From assembly GCA_002789895.1 (NCBI GenBank), contig PFUC01000062.1, forward strand, positions 1-6,819: DNA of 6,819 nucleotides, written 5' to 3'. Origin of the DNA: Candidatus Collierbacteria bacterium CG_4_9_14_3_um_filter_43_16. Its GTDB lineage: Bacteria > Patescibacteriota > Microgenomatia > UBA1400 > MFAQ01. Position numbers and translations under genes: made by a program. The notes beneath the pieces are model-generated. The model was given only the letters and a program-made list of their open reading frames with translations, made no database searches and was not told where the DNA came from. Shown here piece after piece: positions 1 to 4,884 of this stretch (its first letter is position 1; each line of letters begins with the position of its first letter).

Positions 1-429
1 CTCAAAATCTTGTTTTTCTTGGAATTTTGGATCGGCCACCCTCTGTCCACCATAACTTTTTGTTTTATATCCTGCAATAAATTTTGCAATCAACCTGGAT
101 TCATAATCTGCCAAATCCTGAACTCTTTTAAATTCTCCTTCAGGTATAAATTTTTGGTCAATTGCTACATAAAGCTGTGCTCTTACCTCTCCCGCAGATC
201 CTCTGGCAATATAGAGAAAGTACAGAAATTCATCTTTTGTTCCCCTCTCAAAACCCTCAGCAATATTGCTTAATACAGAAACCGCCGCTCTCCTAATTTG
301 ATCCTGTAAACTCCTATCGTTCCAATTATTTGAAATCTTGTAAACTTCTCTGGTTAATTCTCTGGCTTTTTGCCAAATAAACAAATCCTCGAATTTATTA
401 ACTGTATTTTGTTGACTATTCCTATCCAT
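1..429 (-). CDS. Four-helix bundle protein (S23 / 23S rRNA intervening-sequence type), 3' end cut by window edge
   Basis: Reading the minus strand from the ATG at 429-427 gives 143 codons with no stop to the window edge. The protein shows the hallmarks of the S23/four-helix bundle family: an N-terminal FEDLFIWQKARELT (residues 13-26), then LQDQIRRAAVSVLSNIAEGF (41-60) with the typical SNIAEG turn, then FLYIARGSAGEVRAQLYVA (71-89). Members form small homopentameric helical bundles. Some are encoded inside 23S rRNA insertions and others are free-standing; their biochemical role is unknown. The family is usually about 115-130 residues, so the true C-terminus should lie just beyond the edge. The gene follows sufD by 68 bp on the same strand, and a GTGACAC repeat lies just upstream of its start. 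There is no Shine-Dalgarno. The avd accessory protein of diversity-generating retroelements has the same fold, but no reverse transcriptase or template repeat is visible. Family call is confident; function unknown. Confidence 0.93.
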   Translation of the reverse strand, partial: MDRNSQQNTVNKFEDLFIWQKARELTREVYKISNNWNDRSLQDQIRRAAVSVLSNIAEGFERGTKDEFLYFLYIARGSAGEVRAQLYVAIDQKFIPEGEFKRVQDLADYESRLIAKFIAGYKTKSYGGQRVADPKFQEKQDFE

Positions 430-439
430 ATTGTTTCTT

Positions 440-459
440 GTGTCACAGTGTCACTGTGG
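440..459. repeat. GTGACAC-type repeat cluster upstream of the four-helix gene
   Basis: On the plus strand GTGTCAC occurs at 440-446 and 448-454 (8-nt period), followed by TGTGG. Positions 444-458 also form a 7-1-7 inverted repeat (CACAGTG, T, CACTGTG). The 13-mer TTTCTTGTGTCAC at 434-446 recurs exactly at 1010-1022 upstream of sufD. On the minus strand this places GTGACACAAGAAA just before both start codons. Function unknown. Confidence 0.75.
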
Positions 460-497
460 CGTTTTTGTTAATAATGTTTTTATCTTCCATTTCCACT

Positions 498-1001
498 CTA
501 TCTCCCCCGTGTCACTGTGTCACCTTCCCCAACGGCTTCCTTTAAGAACCCCGCAACTATTAATTTCTTGGCGCCCGGTTCGTCTATACCTCGGCTTGTC
601 AGATAAAAAAGCTGATCTTCATCTATTTTACCGACCGTCGCGGCGTGAGACGCTTTAACCTCATTGTTCTCAATTTCCAGTTTTGGTTCCGCCACCGCAC
701 TGCTTTGCTTGTCCAAAAGCAAAATCCTCATCTCCAGAAAACTGTCTGTCTTTCTGGCACCTTTCGCTATTTTCACCATCCCATCCACCGTTACTCGCGC
801 ACCATTTGCCACCACCCCTTTAATTACTATTCTGCCAAAAGTATTGGGCACTTTATGATCCGCCACCACCCTAACTTTATAGTCTCCCGGCTCCACTGCC
901 GAAATTACCCCAAAAACTTCTTTCTCTTCTAACGAAGCCAAGAAGGGGATAACCAGGTCAATTTCTCCGGGTTTGTCTAATTTAAATCGTTTAATATTCA
1001 T
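498..1001 (-). CDS. sufD: Short SufD-like Fe-S cluster assembly scaffold subunit
   Basis: SufD pairs with SufB and two SufC ATPases in the cytosolic SufBCD scaffold that assembles Fe-S clusters. This protein is about 167 residues from the ATG at 1001, against roughly 400 or more in well-studied SufD. It keeps part of the beta-helix (PGDYKVRVVADHKVP and VVANGARVTVDGMVKI) and the C-terminal signature LEIENNEVKASHAATVGKID. The histidine there (H119 from this ATG) corresponds to the SufD histidine implicated with the SufB cysteine in nascent cluster formation in E. coli. The helical end follows (DQLFYLTSRGIDEPGAKKLIVAGFL). The N-terminal helical domain and much of the beta-helix are absent. An in-frame GTG at 1022 would add seven residues but lies inside a repeat, so the ATG is preferred. 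The last residues (GDTVTRGR) are encoded by another repeat copy. It lies 42 bp after sufB. The SufD family call is solid; whether it is fully functional is inferred. Confidence 0.9.
   Translation of the reverse strand: MNIKRFKLDKPGEIDLVIPFLASLEEKEVFGVISAVEPGDYKVRVVADHKVPNTFGRIVIKGVVANGARVTVDGMVKIAKGARKTDSFLEMRILLLDKQSSAVAEPKLEIENNEVKASHAATVGKIDEDQLFYLTSRGIDEPGAKKLIVAGFLKEAVGEGDTVTRGR
509..523. repeat. GTGACAC-type direct repeat inside the 3' end of sufD
   Basis: Plus-strand GTGTCAC at 509-515 and again at 517-523, separated by one T (8-nt period). On the coding strand it encodes the terminal Gly-Asp-Thr-Val-Thr of SufD, past the point where the conserved family alignment would be expected to end. 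It is the same unit as at 440-459 and 1016-1038. Confidence 0.75.
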
Positions 1002-1015
1002 TTTATTTTTTTCTT

Positions 1016-1038
1016 GTGTCACTGTGACACTGTGTCAC
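1016..1038. repeat. GTGACAC-type repeat with overlapping inverted repeats between sufB and sufD
   Basis: Plus-strand units GTGTCAC (1016-1022), GTGACAC (1024-1030) and GTGTCAC (1032-1038), each separated by one T. Neighbouring units are reverse complements, so 1016-1030 and 1024-1038 are two overlapping 7-1-7 inverted repeats. They could fold into alternative small hairpins in the sufB-sufD intercistronic mRNA. No U-tract follows on the minus strand, so it does not look like an intrinsic terminator. Confidence 0.8.
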
Positions 1039-1043
1039 TTTCC

Positions 1044-2456
1044 TCAGCCCACACTTCCCTCCATCTCAAGCCCAACCAGCCTATTCATCTCCACCGCATA
1101 CTCCAGAGGAATTTCCTTCACCACCGGCTCCATAAATCCGTTAACTATCATCGTACTTGCTTCTTCTGCCTTAATTCCCCTACTCATAAGATATAGTAAC
1201 TGCTCTTCTCCAATCCGACTGACCGTTGCCTCGTGCTCTAACACCACCTCATTTTCCTGAATTTTATTCACCGGGTAAGTGTCGGACCGACTTTTCTCGT
1301 CAAGTATTAATGCATCGCAAACTACTTTAGATCTGGATCCCCAAGTGCCCGGCACCATATGTACCATCCCTCTATACGTAGCTCGTCCGCCATTTTTACT
1401 GATAGATTTACTTATAATTTGAGACGTCGTCTCAGGGGCAAGATGAATCATCTTCGCTCCTGTATCCTGATGCTGCCCTTCACCTGCCCAGGCAATCGAC
1501 AAAACTTCTCCGTGAGCTTTTCTTCCAGCCAAGATACAAGAAGGATACTTCATGGTCAGGTGTGAACCAAGGTTCCCATCCACCCAGCGCATCTCAGCAT
1601 TCTCCATCACTTTGGCTCTTTTGGTCACCAGGTTATACACATTTTTGAACCAATTTTGGACCGTTGAGTATTGTACTTTGGCATTTTTCTTCACATAGAT
1701 TTCGACCACCGCTGCGTGAAGCGAAGCAGACGAAAATGATGGAGCAGAACAACCTTCAATATAGTGCATCTTACTGTCTTCCTCGGCAATAATTAAAGTT
1801 CTCTCAAACTGTCCGGCTCTTTCGGTATTGATTCTAAAATAAGCCTGCAAGGGAAGCCCCACATCCACATTTTTGGGGACGTATACGAAGGATCCTCCAC
1901 TCCAAACTGCGGTGTTTAACGCCGCCATTTTATTGTCTCCCATGGGAATTACTTTTCCAAAATGTTCTTTCACAATCTCTGGGTATTCTCTGAGTCCTTC
2001 ATCCATTGAGAGGAATATCACTCCTTTTTCCGACAACGATTTCTTGAGAGATCCATAAACGACTTCGGAATCATACTGGCTTTTCACACCAGCTAGTGTT
2101 TCTCGTTCAGCCTCCGGTACGCCAATTTTCTCAAATGTATTCTTGATCGCCTCCGGTACGTCCGCCCAAGTCTTCGCCTCCTGATTTTTTGGTTTTATAT
2201 AGTAGCGGATATCGTCAAAATCAATAGAGGATAGATCACCACCCCAGGTCGGCATTTTCATTTCCAAATATTTTTTATAGGCTTTCAACCGAATTTCCAG
2301 CATCCATTTAGGTTCTTCTTTCAAAGAGGAAATTTTCCTCACCAAGCCTTCCGTCAGCCCTTTTTCCGCCGTAAATGAATACTCTACGTCATCAGTATGG
2401 CCTAATGGATAAAGTTTGTCCTCTAACAGCTTTGAATTATCGGTCTGTTTACTCAT
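1044..2456 (-). CDS. sufB: SufB, Fe-S cluster assembly scaffold protein
   Basis: SufB is the core scaffold of the cytosolic SufBCD complex, receiving sulfur and iron and building nascent Fe-S clusters. At 470 residues it is full length for the family. Recognisable blocks are VPKNVDVGLPLQAYFRIN (about 193-210), the beta-helix stretch EGCSAPSFSSASLHAAVVEI (234-253), KVQYSTVQNWFKNVYNLVTKR (260-280), and the C-terminal VVLEHEATVSRIGEEQLLYL. Cys380 (KVVCDALIL) and Glu409 (LEHEAT) align with E. coli Cys405 and Glu434, which are required for cluster assembly. Cys236 probably matches the conserved sulfur-entry cysteine. The C-terminus (MEGSVG) is the normal family end and terminates at TGA. The start ATG overlaps the sufC stop by 8 bp, consistent with translational coupling. 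No lesions are visible. Confidence 0.97.
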   Translation of the reverse strand: MSKQTDNSKLLEDKLYPLGHTDDVEYSFTAEKGLTEGLVRKISSLKEEPKWMLEIRLKAYKKYLEMKMPTWGGDLSSIDFDDIRYYIKPKNQEAKTWADVPEAIKNTFEKIGVPEAERETLAGVKSQYDSEVVYGSLKKSLSEKGVIFLSMDEGLREYPEIVKEHFGKVIPMGDNKMAALNTAVWSGGSFVYVPKNVDVGLPLQAYFRINTERAGQFERTLIIAEEDSKMHYIEGCSAPSFSSASLHAAVVEIYVKKNAKVQYSTVQNWFKNVYNLVTKRAKVMENAEMRWVDGNLGSHLTMKYPSCILAGRKAHGEVLSIAWAGEGQHQDTGAKMIHLAPETTSQIISKSISKNGGRATYRGMVHMVPGTWGSRSKVVCDALILDEKSRSDTYPVNKIQENEVVLEHEATVSRIGEEQLLYLMSRGIKAEEASTMIVNGFMEPVVKEIPLEYAVEMNRLVGLEMEGSVG

Positions 2457-3171
2457 ATGACTTATAGCCTTGTTTTTCTAACTTATCCACGATTTCCTTT
2501 CCTCCCCTATCAACCACCACTCCGTTTTTCATTACCACCACTCTATCTGGTACCAAATATCTAAGCAGTCTCTGATAATGTGTAATTACCAGTACACTCA
2601 TTCCTGTTTTCGCCATTTCATCAACGTTTTTAGCGATCAGAGCCAGTGCGTCGATATCCAGACCTGAATCCACCTCGTCCAAGATCAAGAGTTTTGGTTT
2701 CAATATTCTCATTTGCAGTATTTCTAATTTCTTTTTTTCTCCCCCGCTAAATCCTTCATTAATACTTCTTGTCAGCAAGTGCCCTTCTATATGTAGTCTC
2801 TCCCCTTCTTCTGCAATTTGTTTTTTAAGTTCGAGCGCGCTCACGGTCAGACCTCTACCGCGTAGTGAGGCCAAAAGCATTTCTCTTACAGTCACACCGG
2901 AAATCGCTACCGGATACTGGAACGACATCAAAATTCCCAGCTTTGCTCTTTCGTCTGGCTTTAGACCATTTATCTTTTTCCCAACAAACATTATTTCTCC
3001 GGACTCCACCTCAAACTTAGAGTTTCCGATTAAGGTGTTGGCCAGAGATGATTTGCCGGACCCATTGGGACCCATCAGAGCCAACACTTCTCCCTCATCA
3101 ATTTCCAGATCAATTCCCTTCAAAATTTCTTTACCTTCTATTTTTACCCTTAGTTTCTGTATTTTTAACAT
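2449..3171 (-). CDS. sufC: SufC, Fe-S assembly ABC ATPase
   Basis: SufC is a soluble ABC-type ATPase whose dimerisation drives conformational change in SufB-SufD during cluster assembly; it is not a transporter subunit. The 240 residues show all nucleotide-binding motifs: Walker A GPNGSGKS (34-41), Q-loop SFQYP (Gln85), signature FSGGEKKKLE (141-150), Walker B LLILDEVDSGLD (161-172) and the H-loop ITHYQR (His198). The SFQYP, EGFSGGEKKKLEILQM and DEVDSGLDIDAL blocks are specifically SufC-like rather than generic ABC. It starts 10 bp after the rrf2 regulator gene and overlaps sufB by 8 bp. No close Shine-Dalgarno is present: a GGAGG lies about 24 nt upstream, inside the regulator's 3' end, too far for normal use. 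Translation may therefore depend on coupling to the upstream gene. Confidence 0.97.
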   Translation of the reverse strand: MLKIQKLRVKIEGKEILKGIDLEIDEGEVLALMGPNGSGKSSLANTLIGNSKFEVESGEIMFVGKKINGLKPDERAKLGILMSFQYPVAISGVTVREMLLASLRGRGLTVSALELKKQIAEEGERLHIEGHLLTRSINEGFSGGEKKKLEILQMRILKPKLLILDEVDSGLDIDALALIAKNVDEMAKTGMSVLVITHYQRLLRYLVPDRVVVMKNGVVVDRGGKEIVDKLEKQGYKSYE

Positions 3172-3181
3172 ATATAAATTA

Positions 3182-3568
3182 TTACTTTATTAAATCCTCC
3201 AAAGTATACTTTTCCAGTAGTCCCACAATTTCTCCTGTCAATCTCCCCATAAATCCCTGCTGACCGCACCCCCCAATCATGGGGCAAGCCGCACAGCTCA
3301 CAGGTTCCACTTCACCCTCAATGGCCTCCAGAGCCTCTTTTACCTGCACTTCTTTGGGTTCGTAATTAAGACTAAAACCACCTCCCTTACCCTCCTTCGA
3401 ATTCAGGATTCCAGCTTCAACCAGAGAATTAGCGATTTTGGCCATAAAGGCTCTCGGCATGCCAAGCTCAGCAAGCTCTTTGAGCGAAACACGTCCACCC
3501 CGCCCTCTTTGAGCCAAAACAGAGAGCAAAGCCATCCCATAATCAGCCTTCTTGGTCAGTGTAAACAT
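3182..3568 (-). CDS. Rrf2-family (IscR/SufR-like) Fe-S-sensing transcriptional regulator of the suf operon
   Basis: A 128-residue Rrf2-family winged helix-turn-helix regulator. The start MFTLTKKADYGMALLSVLAQ matches the conserved family N-terminus. The recognition region SLKELAELGMPRAFMAKIANSLVEAGIL (28-55) precedes the wing (KEGKGGGFSL). Three cysteines, C92, C95 and C101 (CX2CX5C), sit where IscR-type proteins hold a [2Fe-2S] cluster. IscR spacing is CX5CX5C, so the first gap is shorter here. It is the first gene of the suf operon, 10 bp from sufC. Its promoter overlaps a palindrome typical of Rrf2 targets, so cluster-dependent autorepression is the likely mode. The ATG at 3568 abuts the palindrome and has no Shine-Dalgarno; the family alignment supports this start. 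The exact ligand (2Fe-2S, NO or redox) cannot be fixed from sequence. Confidence 0.93.
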   Translation of the reverse strand: MFTLTKKADYGMALLSVLAQRGRGGRVSLKELAELGMPRAFMAKIANSLVEAGILNSKEGKGGGFSLNYEPKEVQVKEALEAIEGEVEPVSCAACPMIGGCGQQGFMGRLTGEIVGLLEKYTLEDLIK

Positions 3569-3595
3569 ATACTTGGACCATTATACTCCAAGTAT
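3569..3595. promoter_or_regulatory. Rrf2-type operator palindrome upstream of the suf operon
   Basis: Perfect 9-bp inverted arms ATACTTGGA (3569-3577) and TCCAAGTAT (3587-3595) flank a 9-bp centre that contains the -10 box. The arms resemble the outer part of the E. coli IscR type-1 site (ATA followed by a pyrimidine-rich CTTGA-like core, 25 bp). The palindrome ends at the base next to the rrf2 ATG. Bound regulator would block RNA polymerase directly. Binding by the adjacent Rrf2 protein is inferred. Confidence 0.85.
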
Positions 3596-3608
3596 CTCTT
3601 TGCGTCAA
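3580..3608 (-). promoter_or_regulatory. Strong sigma70-type promoter of the rrf2-sufCBD operon
   Basis: On the minus strand TTGACG (3608-3603) is followed by a 17-bp spacer and a perfect TATAAT (3585-3580). The expected transcription start is near 3573, about 5 nt before the ATG at 3568, so the mRNA would be essentially leaderless. The -10 lies in the centre of the 27-bp palindrome. Confidence 0.88.
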
Positions 3609-3622
3609 TCCAAATTTTTGGT

Positions 3623-4300
3623 TTAAAATAACCCCATCTGCACTTCTGTCGGGGTTTTTTCCTTTGCCACAACCTCAATTGGATATGAGAAGTCCACCTC
3701 AATTTCCCGTAGCTCATTCCATCGATCTTTAAATTTAAGTTTCTTGTTCTTCACACCATAGTCGTACACCCCCATAGTCACTTCTACATCCATTTCACAA
3801 TATTTTTTCAGATTGGCCAGACTCTCCGGATCACCTTTCTCCCACCACATTACCGCATCCGACCCTCCGGCAATTTTCCCTTGTCCCAAGGTTTCTTTCG
3901 CCACACTGTCCAGTTTCACTCTATGTCCAAACGCAAGTCTGATCATATCTAGGATGTCAAAGTGTTTCAGTTTGGTAAAATCTCCTTTTTCATAAATACC
4001 ATTCATGGCCGGATTATCAAAACCGAATGAGTTATATCCGATGATTCGATCGGCTTCTTCAAACCAACTCCACATGTCATCAAAGAACATTTTAGATCCA
4101 TCTATTTTCAGAGCCGCATCGGGAGTCCAAAAACTTCTCATTTCGCCTGAAATTTCATTCAGATCATCATCCACTTCCCTTCTATAAGCAGACACTACTG
4201 AAATACCTAAATCTTCTGGATTCCTCAATTCTGCATTATTAAAGAAGTTTTTTGTTTCTATATCATAAATTACCTCAATCCTGTTTCCATTTTGTGTCAT
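3623..4300 (-). CDS. DEDDy-type 3'-5' exonuclease (RNase H-like fold) with C-terminal clamp-binding motif
   Basis: A 225-residue DnaQ-like, RNase H-fold exonuclease that should remove nucleotides from 3' ends using two metal ions. The acidic motifs are visible: Exo I YDIET (Asp13, Glu15), Exo II IIGYNSFGFDNP (Asp95), and Exo III YCEMD (Tyr167, Asp171), which fits the YX3D form of the DEDDy class. FDILDMIRLAFGHRVKLDSVA (114-134) and the GSDAVMWWEKGD segment resemble YprB/RNase_H_2-type domains. The protein ends QMGLF (221-225), close to the bacterial beta-clamp-binding consensus QL[SD]LF, on a short tail (KEKTPTEV) that looks flexible. This suggests recruitment to replication or repair sites; that is inference. 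DNA versus RNA substrate cannot be told from sequence. It stands 68 bp after the surface-protein gene and reads toward the suf promoter. Confidence 0.87.
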   Translation of the reverse strand: MTQNGNRIEVIYDIETKNFFNNAELRNPEDLGISVVSAYRREVDDDLNEISGEMRSFWTPDAALKIDGSKMFFDDMWSWFEEADRIIGYNSFGFDNPAMNGIYEKGDFTKLKHFDILDMIRLAFGHRVKLDSVAKETLGQGKIAGGSDAVMWWEKGDPESLANLKKYCEMDVEVTMGVYDYGVKNKKLKFKDRWNELREIEVDFSYPIEVVAKEKTPTEVQMGLF

Positions 4301-4320
4301 TTAAACCATAATTAAACCAT
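4301..4320. repeat. Tandem TTAAACCAT direct repeat before the exonuclease start codon
   Basis: TTAAACCAT occurs at 4301-4309 and 4312-4320, an 11-bp phase, immediately adjacent to the ATG at 4300. On the minus strand each copy reads ATG GTT TAA, a two-codon mini-ORF. The second copy's stop touches the gene's start codon. It may be an operator-like pair or simply part of an AT-rich promoter. Confidence 0.5.
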
Positions 4321-4339
4321 TTCTCTCAGTATTTTGCCA
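4311..4339 (-). promoter_or_regulatory. Candidate weak promoter for the exonuclease gene
   Basis: On the minus strand a TTTAAT -10-like hexamer (4316-4311, 5 of 6 to consensus) stands 17 bp from a poor -35-like TGGCAA (4339-4334, 3 of 6). The start would fall near 4304, leaving a leader of about 4 nt before the ATG at 4300. This fits the short-leader pattern of the other promoters here, but the -35 is weak. Readthrough from the upstream operon is an alternative. Confidence 0.35.
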
Positions 4340-4368
4340 TAGATCACAGAACTAATATCCAAGAACCC

Positions 4369-4884
4369 TTAACTCCTTTTCCTGCCTTCCCAAAACAGCA
4401 TTTGCTTTTTCAAGAACTTCCCGAAGAACAAAATCATCAACCCCATTCCGACAATCGGCAGATAATACTCCCAAACCCCGGTGGCCAGCAACTCCACCGG
4501 TACCGGAGACGCTGTTGGAGTAGCTGTCGGGGTAGCCGCGGGAGTGGCATTGAAATTCAAATTAAAAGTAATTGCTTGAAGTCCGGAAGAAATCACGATA
4601 GCACTAATCCCTAAATCTAATACCCCGGGAGTAAAACTCCAAGCCCCACTTGGACTAGCGGCCTCTGTGGCATCCGTCGAAGTTTTAATCTTGATATAAA
4701 CAATCGATGAAGGCGATGCTGTTCCTTCCATCACCGGAATTGCTCCTGAATAGCTAATATTGTCATAATTAACCCCCACCGTGGATAAAACTCCTACTCT
4801 TGTCAAACTTAACTCTTGAGCAAATACCATTCCGATCGAAAAAAATAATACCCCTGCCCAAAAAAGATAAAAAGGGGGTTTCAT
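4369..4884 (-). CDS. Secreted surface protein with Ig-like domain, Thr/Pro linker and C-terminal membrane anchor
   Basis: A 171-residue exported protein. Residues 1-22 form a signal peptide with a plausible cleavage site after Val-Phe-Ala (20-22). Residues about 45-112 resemble a bacterial Ig-like/Big domain (MEGTASPSSIVYIKI, then SPSGAWSFTPGVLDLG). A low-complexity linker of repeated Ala-Thr-Pro (113-129) follows. The end has the order of a sortase sorting signal: L-L-A-T-G (132-136), a hydrophobic segment (about 141-158), then basic KK and RKR. The motif has Leu where LPXTG has Pro, so simple membrane anchoring is the alternative. The ATG overlaps the TGA of the upstream nuclease gene by 4 bp, implying translational coupling without a Shine-Dalgarno. 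Role on the cell surface is unknown. Confidence 0.85.
   Translation of the reverse strand: MKPPFYLFWAGVLFFSIGMVFAQELSLTRVGVLSTVGVNYDNISYSGAIPVMEGTASPSSIVYIKIKTSTDATEAASPSGAWSFTPGVLDLGISAIVISSGLQAITFNLNFNATPAATPTATPTASPVPVELLATGVWEYYLPIVGMGLMILFFGKFLKKQMLFWEGRKRS

Noticed and set aside
10..273. Plus-strand 87-codon frame at the left edge
   Set aside because: It is antisense to the four-helix bundle gene, whose conserved motifs are clear on the minus strand.
1..429. Diversity-generating retroelement (four-helix protein as Avd)
   Set aside because: No reverse transcriptase, template repeat or variable repeat is visible; the sequence fits the general S23-like family.
450..490. A 15-codon minus-strand ORF (ATG near 490) between sufD and the four-helix gene
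   Set aside because: Very short, runs into the repeat, and has no support beyond being open.
1002..1022. GTG at 1022 as the sufD start
   Set aside because: The GTG is part of the GTGACAC repeat and adds only a Lys/Asn/Gln-rich heptapeptide. The ATG at 1001 begins the recognisable protein.
440..1038. CRISPR array
   Set aside because: The repeated units are 7 bp in an 8-nt period with no regular spacers, and they sit at three separate sites beside genes.
1044..1046. TGA read as glycine (alternative code)
   Set aside because: SufB ends at its normal family C-terminus right at this TGA, and the MBL nuclease also ends at TGA, so TGA acts as stop.
973..1565. Open frames on the plus strand opposite sufB and sufD, and others opposite sufC and the exonuclease
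   Set aside because: They lie antisense to well-recognised genes, show no domain-like sequence, and have low-complexity Ser/His/Pro-rich composition.
3630..3660. Possible plus-strand terminator: ACCCC ... GGGGT followed by TTTTTT
   Set aside because: It lies inside the 3' end of the exonuclease coding sequence, has only a 5-bp stem with a long loop, and no plus-strand gene reads into it.
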